From: Deltaproteobacteria bacterium RBG_16_54_11
Lineage (GTDB): Bacteria; Desulfobacterota; B13-G15; RBG-16-54-18
Direction: 5' to 3'
Assembly: GCA_001797905.1 (NCBI GenBank)
Contig: MGQS01000126.1
Coordinates: 5,924 to 15,095 of the forward strand
Length of the DNA stretch: 9,172 nucleotides
The notes under the pieces were generated by a model, which was not told where the DNA came from, did no database searches, and was given only the letters and a program-made list of their open reading frames with translations. Below are positions 1 to 6,102 of the stretch, piece by piece. A program made the position numbers and the translations under genes. How positions within the stretch are numbered: position 1 is the first letter of the stretch; each line of letters begins with the position of its first letter.

Positions 1-1599
1 GCCGTGGTGGCCACTGAATTCGGCTATGAGGTGGAGAGTATTGCCATCGATGTGGACAAGATCCTGCAGCGGATCGAGGATCCTCTTGACAAGCTCCTTT
101 CCCGGCCCCCGGTGGTCACCATTATGGGGCATGTGGACCATGGGAAGACCCTGTTGCTCGATGCCGTCAGGAAGTCCCACCTGGTCGACGCGGAAGCCGG
201 AGGCATCACCCAGCACATCGGGGCCTATAAGGTTGATCTTGACAAGGGGACCATCGTCTTCATCGATACTCCGGGGCACGAGGCCTTCACCGCCATGCGG
301 GCCAGGGGGGCCCAGGTGACGGATATCGTGGTGCTGGTGGTGGCGGCCGACGACGGTGTCATGCCGCAAACCATCGAGGCCATCGATCACGCCAAGGCCG
401 CCGAGGTCCCCATTATCGTGGCCATCAACAAGATAGATAAACCCGAAGCAGACCCGGAAAAGGCCAAACGAGATCTCTCCGAATTGGGCCTCGTCCCCGA
501 AGAATGGGGAGGGCATACCCTCTACGCCCAGGTATCGGCTAAGAAGCGCATCGGGATAGATGCCCTCTTGGAATTGATCCTCCTGCAGGCGGAGATGCTG
601 GACCTCAAGGAGAATCCAGACAAACCCGCGCGGGGCGTCGTGGTGGAGGCCCGATTGGATAGGGGACGCGGTCCGGTAGGAACCGTGATGGTACAGGAGG
701 GGACCCTGAGGGCCGGGGACGTCTTTGTCTCCGGGGACACCTATGGCAGGGTGAAGGCCATGCTGGACGAGCGCGGGAAGCACTTAAAAGAAGCGGGCCC
801 TGCCACGCCTGTAGAGGTGGTCGGCTTCACCGGGATACCCGATGCAGGGGATGACCTTATCAGCGTGGAGAGCGAAAAGGTGGCCAAGGAGATAAGCCTC
901 CATCGCCAGAAGCGGCTGAGGGGAGATGCCGGGGTGAGGCCGGAGCGGTTATCCCTGGAGGATCTCTATAACCGGATCCAGCAGGGTGAGATGAAGGAGT
1001 TGCGGGTGGTGCTCAAGGGAGATACCCACGGCTCCATCCAGGCCATCCATGAGGCCCTGGAGAGGTTGAGCACCGATGAGGTCAAGATCGAGGTCCTCCA
1101 TCAGGGGGTCGGGGGGATCTCGGAGACCGATGTCACCCTGGCAGCTGCCTCCGATGCCGTGATCGTCGGCTTTAACGTATCCCCCCTCGACAAGGCGAAG
1201 AGGATGGCGGAACAGGAGCAGGTGGATATCAGGGTGTACAACATCATCTATGAGGTCATAGAGGATGTTGAAAAGGCCCTGAAGGGGCTTCTCGGACCGA
1301 TCAAGAAAGAGGTCATTCTCGGCAGGGCCGAGGTGCGTGAGGTCTTCCGCGTCTCCAAGATCGGCGTCGTGGCCGGCAGCTTTGTGAATGAGGGGAAAAT
1401 GGTCAGGGGAGCGGATGTGCGGCTCTTCAGAAACGGCGACCTGGTACATGAAGGGAAGATCTCCTCTTTGAAGCGTTTTAAGGATGATGCAAGAGAGGTC
1501 CAGGCCGGCTACGAATGCGGTGTCGCGGTCGAGGGGTATGACGCCTGGGAGGCCGGGGATACCATCGAGGCCTTTACCTACGAAGAGGTGGCGCGTTAG
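1..1599 (+). CDS. infB: Translation initiation factor IF-2, C-terminal part (5' end outside window)
   Basis: IF2 is the GTPase that brings initiator fMet-tRNA to the 30S subunit and promotes joining of the 50S subunit in the cytoplasm. The reading frame is open from base 1, so the gene starts upstream; 532 residues are visible. In window numbering the G-domain motifs are GHVDHGKT at 43-50 (P-loop), GGITQHIG (switch I), DTPGH at 89-93, NKID at 143-146 and SAK at 179-181. They are followed by the beta-barrel domain II, domain III and the C-terminal fMet-tRNA-binding barrel, which ends in a typical EAFTYEEVAR tail. About 490 residues follow the P-loop, as in E. coli IF2, so the C-terminal side is complete. 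The missing part is the variable N-terminal region. The GTG at 4 is not a credible start because a full G domain never begins this close to an IF2 N-terminus. The gene ends 13 bases before ylxP in the same operon. Confidence 0.98.
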   Translation, partial: AVVATEFGYEVESIAIDVDKILQRIEDPLDKLLSRPPVVTIMGHVDHGKTLLLDAVRKSHLVDAEAGGITQHIGAYKVDLDKGTIVFIDTPGHEAFTAMRARGAQVTDIVVLVVAADDGVMPQTIEAIDHAKAAEVPIIVAINKIDKPEADPEKAKRDLSELGLVPEEWGGHTLYAQVSAKKRIGIDALLELILLQAEMLDLKENPDKPARGVVVEARLDRGRGPVGTVMVQEGTLRAGDVFVSGDTYGRVKAMLDERGKHLKEAGPATPVEVVGFTGIPDAGDDLISVESEKVAKEISLHRQKRLRGDAGVRPERLSLEDLYNRIQQGEMKELRVVLKGDTHGSIQAIHEALERLSTDEVKIEVLHQGVGGISETDVTLAAASDAVIVGFNVSPLDKAKRMAEQEQVDIRVYNIIYEVIEDVEKALKGLLGPIKKEVILGRAEVREVFRVSKIGVVAGSFVNEGKMVRGADVRLFRNGDLVHEGKISSLKRFKDDAREVQAGYECGVAVEGYDAWEAGDTIEAFTYEEVAR

Positions 1600-1612
1600 A
1601 TGGAGAGGTGAG

Positions 1613-1915
1613 ATGGTAGTGGGGGTATGCCATCTTGATCTCGTTCTTCCCGAAGGGTCCTCTCTCAAAGCGAAGAGGAGCGTCATCAAGAGCCTTATCA
1701 CGAGGGTGAGGGCAAAGTTCAATGTCTCCATCGCCGAAGTGGGGGGACACGATCTCTGGCAGCGGGCCCGCGTGGGGATCTGCCTGGTGGGATCGGATAA
1801 ACCCTTCATCAATTCCTCCATGGACAAGGTGCTCGATTATATAGAAAGACTGGGTTTGCTGGAGGTGGTCGGCTCGGAGACGGAGTTTTTACACTTTAAC
1901 TATGATGAGGTTTAA
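1613..1915 (+). CDS. ylxP: DUF503 / YlxP family protein
   Basis: This is a small protein of 100 residues, close to the 90-100 usual for DUF503. Its exact biochemical role is not settled to my knowledge; its near-constant position between infB and rbfA suggests a part in translation or ribosome assembly (inference). Family features visible are an N-terminal VVGVCHLDLVLPEGSSLKAKR block, then RVRAKFNVSIAEVGGHDLWQRA, and a short acidic C-terminal strand (ETEFLHF). The ATG at 1613 is chosen because it begins the conserved VVGV strand and has GGAGAGG seven bases upstream. The frame stays open further upstream to 1484, but that stretch overlaps infB and has no family similarity. The stop overlaps the start of rbfA by 11-14 bases, which implies coupled translation. 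Confidence 0.93.
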   Translation: MVVGVCHLDLVLPEGSSLKAKRSVIKSLITRVRAKFNVSIAEVGGHDLWQRARVGICLVGSDKPFINSSMDKVLDYIERLGLLEVVGSETEFLHFNYDEV

Positions 1916-2261
1916 ACGGGCGGAAAAGGTGGGTGATCAGATCAGGGCGGAGATCTCGGAGATCCTTCTCAGAGAGCTGAAAGATCCCCGGATAGGGTTT
2001 GTCACCATTACCAAGGTCGCCGTCTCCGATGACCTCAGAACAGCCAAGGTCTATTACAGCGTCTTCGGAGGAGAGCAGGAGAAAGAGGATTCGTATAAAG
2101 GCTTGGAGAGCGCCACAGGTTATATCAAACGGGAGCTGGGCAGGCGGATTCGGCTCAAGTACATGCCCGAGATCACCTTCATGTTTGATGACTCGCTGGA
2201 ATATGGGGAACACATCGAGGAGCTCTTGCGGGACGTACAGAGCCCGGCTGAGGAGCATTGA
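1902..2261 (+). CDS. rbfA: Ribosome-binding factor A (30S maturation)
   Basis: RbfA is a single KH-like-domain protein that binds the immature 30S subunit near the 5' helix of 16S rRNA and assists late processing and cold adaptation. At 119 residues it has family length. Typical segments are FKRAEKVGDQIRAEISEILL at the N-terminus, ELKDPRIGFVTITKVAVSDDL (the DPR-x-GFVT-x-T-V-x-S-D-L signature) and AKVYYSVFGGE, then the RELGRRIRLKYMPEITFMFDDS block ending the KH-like fold. Two adjacent ATG codons (1902 and 1905) are both possible starts; 1902 is given. No strong Shine-Dalgarno sequence lies close by and the start lies inside the end of ylxP, so translation is probably coupled to ylxP. The stop TGA shares one base with the truB ATG (TGATG). 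Confidence 0.96.
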   Translation: MMRFKRAEKVGDQIRAEISEILLRELKDPRIGFVTITKVAVSDDLRTAKVYYSVFGGEQEKEDSYKGLESATGYIKRELGRRIRLKYMPEITFMFDDSLEYGEHIEELLRDVQSPAEEH

Positions 2262-3412
2262 TGGGACGGGTTGCCCGAGGGGCCAACGGCATCGTTGTTG
2301 TCGATAAGCCGGCGGGGATCACCTCGTACGATGTGGTGCGCAAGCTCAAGGGGTTGCTCTCGGGCCTGAAGATCGGTTATCTGGGGACCCTCGACCCCCT
2401 GGCTACGGGGGTGCTCCCCCTCTTGTTGGGAGAGGGGACCAAGCTCGCCCCCTTCTTAGAAGCCGGGCACAAGGTGTATGAGGCCGTCCTCCACCTGGGG
2501 GTGGTTACCGATACCCAGGACAGGGAGGGAAGGGTCCTGCAATCGGTGGAGGTAGGGGGGTATGATCTGTCTCCCCAGAAGATAGAAGAGGTGATTGGAC
2601 GATTCAGGGGGCGGATCATGCAGCTCCCCCCCATGTACTCCGCCCTGAAACAGAACGGCGAGCCCCTCTATAAGCTGGCGCGCAGGGGTGAGGAGGTCGA
2701 GCGGGCCCTGCGGGAGGTGGAGATCTATGAGCTCCGGGTAACGGAGATCGATCCACCGTATCTCCATCTTTACATCGAGTGCTCCAAGGGGACGTACATC
2801 CGCACCATGGCCCATGATATCGGGAGAGAGTTGGGTTGCGGCGCCCATTTGACGGCGTTGCGCCGGACACGCAGCGGCCCCTTCTCCCTTGATGATGCCC
2901 TCACCCTCGACGATATCGAAGGATTGCTCAAGACGGGGAAGCTCAAGAAACGCATGATCCCCCTTGCCCAGGCCATGGCCTTTTTGCCTGCTGTTGAAGT
3001 GGAAGAGGCCGATGCCCTCCAGATCAGCAACGGGCAGGTTATAACCCTGGCGGATGCGTCTCACCGGTCCGAGGAGGATGCCCCGCAAGGGGGACGAAAA
3101 GAGGTCCCGCAAGTCCCCTCTGTTGCGCAGCAACATCCCGACAATCAGTTCTCTATACAAAAGAGAGCGGGACACTTTAACAAAAATATGGTGGTGGGGA
3201 TGCCGCACAGCGGCAGGGGACTGAAAGAAGCGCAAGTCGTGAGGGGGGTGGCGAGAGAGGGGGGAGGCCTCGTCGCCGTGGGTGCAATCCAGCACGGGAC
3301 AAAGGGCCTCGTGCTCAGGCCCCTGCGGGTCTTCCACGATGCCGTATTTACAAAAAGGCCCCCCTATGGTAGAGATAGAGTGCACACTATGGTTGATCAA
3401 GGAGGAAGGTAA
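2261..3412 (+). CDS. truB: tRNA pseudouridine-55 synthase TruB with a split PUA domain
   Basis: TruB isomerises U55 in the T-loop of tRNAs to pseudouridine. The catalytic domain is complete: NGIVVVDKPAGITSYDVV (residues 9-26), GYLGTLDPLATGVLP with catalytic Asp45, HKVYEAVLHLGVVTDTQDREG, MQLPPMYSALKQNGEPLYKLAR, and CSKGTYIRTMAHDIGRELG. The start is the ATG at 2261 in TGATG with GAGGAG just upstream. The product is 383 residues, against about 300 typical. The excess lies in the C-terminal PUA domain: its first strand (ISNGQVITLA, to residue 264) and last strands (GLVAVG...LRPLRVFH, residues 336-359) are separated by about 60 residues instead of roughly 10-15. The separating DNA is repetitive and hairpin-rich. 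A 24-residue tail after RVFH runs through the rpsO ribosome-binding site. The usual His of the GHxGxLDP motif is Tyr40. The enzyme is probably active; the state of the PUA domain is uncertain. Confidence 0.95.
   Translation: MGRVARGANGIVVVDKPAGITSYDVVRKLKGLLSGLKIGYLGTLDPLATGVLPLLLGEGTKLAPFLEAGHKVYEAVLHLGVVTDTQDREGRVLQSVEVGGYDLSPQKIEEVIGRFRGRIMQLPPMYSALKQNGEPLYKLARRGEEVERALREVEIYELRVTEIDPPYLHLYIECSKGTYIRTMAHDIGRELGCGAHLTALRRTRSGPFSLDDALTLDDIEGLLKTGKLKKRMIPLAQAMAFLPAVEVEEADALQISNGQVITLADASHRSEEDAPQGGRKEVPQVPSVAQQHPDNQFSIQKRAGHFNKNMVVGMPHSGRGLKEAQVVRGVAREGGGLVAVGAIQHGTKGLVLRPLRVFHDAVFTKRPPYGRDRVHTMVDQGGR
3076..3238 (+). repeat. REP/BIME- or MITE-like repeat cluster inserted in frame in truB
   Basis: This stretch has no match to normal TruB PUA sequence and has its own internal structure. 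Imperfect direct repeats of about 40 bases lie at 3076-3115 and 3198-3238; both begin GGATGCC and end CGCAAGTC. Inverted arms lie at 3112-3142 and 3194-3222; both have AGTCCCCT at the outer end and ATCCC at the inner end when read inward. Small perfect hairpins occur at 3081-3092 (CCCC-GCAA-GGGG), 3122-3134 (GTTGC-GCA-GCAAC) and 3202-3214 (GCCGC-ACA-GCGGC). The centre (about 3143-3190) is more AT-rich. These features are seen directly. That this is a mobile or interspersed palindromic repeat is inferred; no transposase is present and I cannot name the family. It contributes about 55 codons without a stop. Confidence 0.6.
3347..3375 (+). promoter_or_regulatory. Possible weak promoter for rpsO-pnp inside the truB tail
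   Basis: TTTACA at 3347-3352 resembles a sigma-70 -35 box, and TAGAGA at 3370-3375 lies 17 bases downstream as a poor -10 box (about 3 of 6 consensus bases). In E. coli a promoter is known between truB and rpsO, which makes this position plausible. The match is weak and could be chance. Confidence 0.2.
3400..3405 (+). promoter_or_regulatory. Strong ribosome-binding site for rpsO, inside truB coding sequence
   Basis: AGGAGG lies seven bases before the rpsO ATG at 3413. It is also read as codons of the truB C-terminal tail, and the truB stop TAA (3410-3412) abuts the rpsO ATG directly. Ribosomes finishing truB therefore run over this site. Confidence 0.85.
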
Positions 3413-3682
3413 ATGGTTTTGGCAGTCGAGAAGAAGAAAGGGATTGTAGAACAATTCAGGTTGCATGACAAGGATACGGGATCATCCGAGGTGCAGATAG
3501 CACTGCTCACCGAGCGGATCAACTATCTGACAGAACACTTCAAGACACACAAGAAAGATCATCACTCCCGCCAAGGTCTCCTGAGGCTGGTCAGCCTGAG
3601 GAGGTCCCTCCTTGATTATCTCAAACGACACAATACGGAGCGCTACCGCACACTGATTGAAGAGCTGGGGATCAGGAAGTAA
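3413..3682 (+). CDS. rpsO: 30S ribosomal protein S15
   Basis: S15 is a primary binder of 16S rRNA (central domain) and helps form a bridge to the 50S subunit. The 89-residue product has exactly the family length. The hallmark sequence is present: VEQFRLHDKDTGSSEVQIALLTERI, LTEHFKTHKKDHHSRQGLL and LVSLRRSLLDYLKRHN, with the rRNA-contacting HKKDHHSR loop and the conserved Asp-Thr-Gly-Ser-Ser turn. The ATG at 3413 is supported by the strong AGGAGG seven bases upstream. Only 30 bases separate it from pnp, the order seen in most bacteria. This leaves no room for the long structured pnp leader used for RNase III-dependent autocontrol in enterobacteria. Confidence 0.98.
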   Translation: MVLAVEKKKGIVEQFRLHDKDTGSSEVQIALLTERINYLTEHFKTHKKDHHSRQGLLRLVSLRRSLLDYLKRHNTERYRTLIEELGIRK

Positions 3683-3712
3683 CGCCTGGATTCCCGAGAG
3701 GAGATAGATTTC

Positions 3713-5848
3713 ATGTATAAGAAGATTGAACGAGAATGGGCAGGGCGGACCCTTGCCATCGAGATCGACAAGGTCGCCAAGCAGGCCGACGGCGCCGTCC
3801 TCGTCCACTACGGGGAAACCGTTGTCCTGGTGACGGCGGTGGCAAACAGAGAACCAAAGGAGGGTATTGATTTCTTCCCCCTCCTGGCAAACTATGTGGA
3901 GATGACCTATGCCGCCGGGCGGATCCCCGGGGGCTTCTTCAAGAGGGAGGGGCGGCCGACCGATCGAGAGATCCTCTCCTCCCGTCTCATAGATAGGGGC
4001 ATCAGACCCCTCTTTCCCAAAGGGTTCCGCAACGATACCCAGGTGGTTGCCACGGTCCTTTCCTCGGACAGGCAGAACGATCCCTCCATCTTGGGTATCA
4101 TCGGGGCCTCGACTGCCCTGCAGATATCGGATATCCCCTTTGAGGGTCCTCTCGCCGGGGTCAAGGTCGGCAGGATAGACAAGGCATTTATCATCAACCC
4201 CACGACCGAGGAGTTGACGAGGAGTGACCTGGATCTTATCGTGTCAGGGAACCGCCAGGGTGTGGTGATGGTGGAGGGCGGGGGCAGTATCGTCGATGAG
4301 GGGGTTATGCTCGAGGCGATCTTCTACGGCTATGAGGCCCTCAAGCCGATCCTCGACCTGCAGGATGAGCTCAAGGCCGATTGCGGAAAGGAAAAGAGAC
4401 CGTATACCTCCTTGGCAGAGGGCGGTCCTTTGTGGGAGGAGGTAAAGGGGTGGGTGAAGCCCCTGCTCACGGCTGCCTTCGGGATATCGCACAAGATCGA
4501 GCGCCGGGATAAGATACAGGAGATCTATCAAGAGGCCGCGGAGCGATTCGGCGGCGCGGAGGGGGAGTCCGCCCCCGTGGTGCGCAAGGCCTGCGAGGAT
4601 GCCGATCGAGAACTCGTGCGCTCTCCTATCTTTCAAGAAAAGAAGCGTATGGACGGCAGGGGGCTTGCCGACATCAGGCCCATAAGCTGCGAGGTGGGCC
4701 TGCTGCCCCGGACCCATGGCTCGGCCCTCTTTACGAGGGGTGAGACCCAGGTCATGGCCGTCACGACCTTTGGCACCTCCGAGGATGAGAAGAAGGTGGA
4801 GTCCCTCTTGGGAGAGGCTTTCTATAAGACCTTCATGCTCCACTACAACTTTCCTCCCTTCTCCGTCGGCGAGGTCTCCTTTTTGCGTTCACCCAGCCGG
4901 CGGGAGGTCGGACACGGCTTCCTGGCCGAGCGGGCCCTCTTGCCCCTCTTGCCCTCGGCTGAAGAATTTCCTTACACTATTCGTTTGGTCTCGGAGGTGT
5001 TGGAGTCCAATGGCTCCTCTTCCATGGCCACCGTGTGCGGCGGCTGTCTCTCCCTGATGGATGCCGGGGTTCCCATCAAGGCCCCGGTTGCCGGCATCGC
5101 CATGGGGCTCATGAAGGGTGCGGATCAGGTGGCCATCCTGACCGACATCGCCGGGGATGAGGATCATCACGGCGATATGGACTTCAAGGTGGCGGGAACC
5201 GCAGAGGGGATCACCGCCCTGCAGATGGATGTGAAGATCCCCGGCCTGAGCAAGGAGATTATGGGGCAGGCGCTCAGACAGGCCCGCGAGGCCCGGCTCG
5301 CCGTCCTCGACGTCATGACCAAGACCCTGGAAAAACCGCGCGCGGAACTCTCCAAGCACGCCCCCCGTATCGTGACCATCCAGATCAATCCGGATCGGAT
5401 CAGGGATGTCGTCGGTCCCTTGGGGAAGAATATCAGGTCCATCATCGAGAGGACCGGGTGCAAGATAGACATCGAGGATACCGGGGCCATAAAGATCGCC
5501 TCGTCATCCCCCGAGGCTATCGAGGAGGCCATCGCCCTGGTCAAGGGATGTTCCCAGGAGGCTGAGATAGGGGAGGTCTACATGGGAAAGGTCAAGAAGA
5601 TCATGGACTTCGGCGCCTTCGTGGAGATCATGCCCGGGGTTGAAGGTCTGGTGCACATATCCCAGCTTGCCCGGGAGCGGGTGGCCAAAGTCACCGATGT
5701 CCTCAAGGTGGGGGATGAGATCCAGGTGAAGGTCCTCGAGATCGATGGCAACGGCAAGATCAGACTGAGTCGCCGGGCGTTGCTCGTCGAGGAAGGGAGT
5801 GGAGGCAGTGGGGGACATGAGCGGGACAAGAGGCGAAACGCCCGATAA
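3713..5848 (+). CDS. pnp: Polyribonucleotide nucleotidyltransferase (PNPase)
   Basis: PNPase is a trimeric 3'-5' phosphorolytic exoribonuclease that also adds 3' tails; it degrades mRNA and takes part in RNA quality control. The 711 residues match the family length. Domains in order are RNase PH-like domain 1 (with FFPLLANYVEMTYAAGRIPGG), an alpha-helical linker (about 240-310), RNase PH-like domain 2 from MDGRGLADIRPI, a KH domain (about 553-612, GxxG loop GPLG) and an S1 domain (about 617-693, KIMDFGAFVEIMPGVEGLVHIS). The catalytic acidic loop is GDEDHHGDMDF; Asp482 and Asp488 have the spacing of E. coli Asp486 and Asp492. The ATG at 3713 has AGGAG nine bases upstream. A short Gly/Ser- and Arg-rich tail follows S1. 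The gene closes the first operon and is followed by a strong terminator. Confidence 0.98.
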   Translation: MYKKIEREWAGRTLAIEIDKVAKQADGAVLVHYGETVVLVTAVANREPKEGIDFFPLLANYVEMTYAAGRIPGGFFKREGRPTDREILSSRLIDRGIRPLFPKGFRNDTQVVATVLSSDRQNDPSILGIIGASTALQISDIPFEGPLAGVKVGRIDKAFIINPTTEELTRSDLDLIVSGNRQGVVMVEGGGSIVDEGVMLEAIFYGYEALKPILDLQDELKADCGKEKRPYTSLAEGGPLWEEVKGWVKPLLTAAFGISHKIERRDKIQEIYQEAAERFGGAEGESAPVVRKACEDADRELVRSPIFQEKKRMDGRGLADIRPISCEVGLLPRTHGSALFTRGETQVMAVTTFGTSEDEKKVESLLGEAFYKTFMLHYNFPPFSVGEVSFLRSPSRREVGHGFLAERALLPLLPSAEEFPYTIRLVSEVLESNGSSSMATVCGGCLSLMDAGVPIKAPVAGIAMGLMKGADQVAILTDIAGDEDHHGDMDFKVAGTAEGITALQMDVKIPGLSKEIMGQALRQAREARLAVLDVMTKTLEKPRAELSKHAPRIVTIQINPDRIRDVVGPLGKNIRSIIERTGCKIDIEDTGAIKIASSSPEAIEEAIALVKGCSQEAEIGEVYMGKVKKIMDFGAFVEIMPGVEGLVHISQLARERVAKVTDVLKVGDEIQVKVLEIDGNGKIRLSRRALLVEEGSGGSGGHERDKRRNAR

Positions 5849-5874
5849 TCTCCCCCCTGTACCATCGGAGGAAC

Positions 5875-5904
5875 AAAAAGGCCGCAGGAGGCGGTCTTTT
5901 TTTT
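5875..5904 (+). terminator. Rho-independent terminator after pnp
   Basis: AAAAAGGCCGC pairs with GCGGTCTTTTT around an AGGAG loop, giving a six-base-pair GC-rich stem (one G-U) extended by A-U pairs and followed by a run of eight T (5897-5904). It lies 26 bases after the pnp stop and marks the end of the first transcription unit. Confidence 0.92.
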
Positions 5905-5946
5905 CAGTGAGATCTTATGCCTGCTTAGACATTAGATCTCACTGAA
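5903..5946. repeat. Perfect 13-bp inverted repeat with 18-base spacer
   Basis: TTCAGTGAGATCT (5903-5915) is the exact reverse complement of AGATCTCACTGAA (5934-5946). After one mismatch the pairing continues for three more bases (ATG with CAT-like pairing at 5917-5919 and 5930-5932). The left arm shares two T with the terminator run. No T-tract follows, so it is not a second typical terminator. It could be an operator, an mRNA-stabilising hairpin or the end of a mobile repeat; the sequence does not decide. Confidence 0.8.
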
Positions 5947-6008
5947 TCCCCCTTGCGGGATGGCAAGTGAGGGTGGCCTGACCAAAGGGTCGCCTCCGGG
6001 AACTATAA

Positions 6009-6082
6009 AAATCCCCCTGAATCCCCCTTTGCTAAAGGGGGAAGAACTCCTCCCTTTTGTAAAGGGAGGTGGGGAGGGATTT
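6009..6082. repeat. Interspersed palindromic repeat (CCCCCTTT / AAAGGGGG type)
   Basis: Three nested or adjacent palindromes are visible: outer AAATCCC (6009-6015) with GGGATTT (6076-6082), CCCCCTTT-GCT-AAAGGGGG (6023-6041), and CCTCCCTTT-TGT-AAAGGGAGG (6049-6069). From general knowledge, repeats of this form are scattered in intergenic regions of many deltaproteobacteria and some other phyla, where they give spurious peptides like NPPLLKGE. A 13-base direct copy of its left part, CTGAATCCCCCTT (6017-6029), also occurs at 5942-5954, suggesting an older, degraded unit beside it. Confidence 0.8.
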
Positions 6083-6102
6083 GGGTGGTCAATTTCTCAG
6101 CA

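Larger units (their letters stand above)
5849..6102. other. Non-coding spacer between the two operons
   Basis: No credible gene lies here; the short open frames lack homology signs and run through repeats. The spacer contains the pnp terminator, a 13-bp perfect inverted repeat, a GC-rich stretch with small hairpins (CTTGC 5952-5956 with GCAAG 5963-5967; GGC-CT-GACC with GGTC-GCC around 5975-5994), and a palindromic repeat that ends about 15-20 bases before the next start. TATAAA at 6004-6009 could be a -10 box for the peptidase operon, but I see no good -35 box at 16-18 bases; the best candidate is CTGACC, 20 bases away. Confidence 0.7.

Noticed and set aside
1484..1612. N-terminal extension of ylxP by 43 residues
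   Set aside because: The extension lies within infB, is Arg/Pro-rich, and is absent from the DUF503 family. The ATG at 1613 has a good ribosome-binding site.
949..1827. Minus-strand open frame of 292 codons opposite infB and ylxP
   Set aside because: It is a shadow of the conserved IF2 and DUF503 frames, with no recognisable domain and no independent ribosome-binding context.
2456..3466. Long minus-strand open frame (336 codons) opposite truB and the repeat insertion
   Set aside because: It is antisense to clearly conserved truB codons and has no family motifs; GC-rich third positions of the + strand gene explain its openness.
3082..5959. A shared 13-mer, CCCGCAAGGGGGA at 3082-3094 and its reverse complement at 5947-5959, as a link between the truB insertion and the spacer repeat
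   Set aside because: The match ends exactly at 13 bases on both sides. About one such match is expected by chance in a window this size, more so for GC-rich hairpin sequence.
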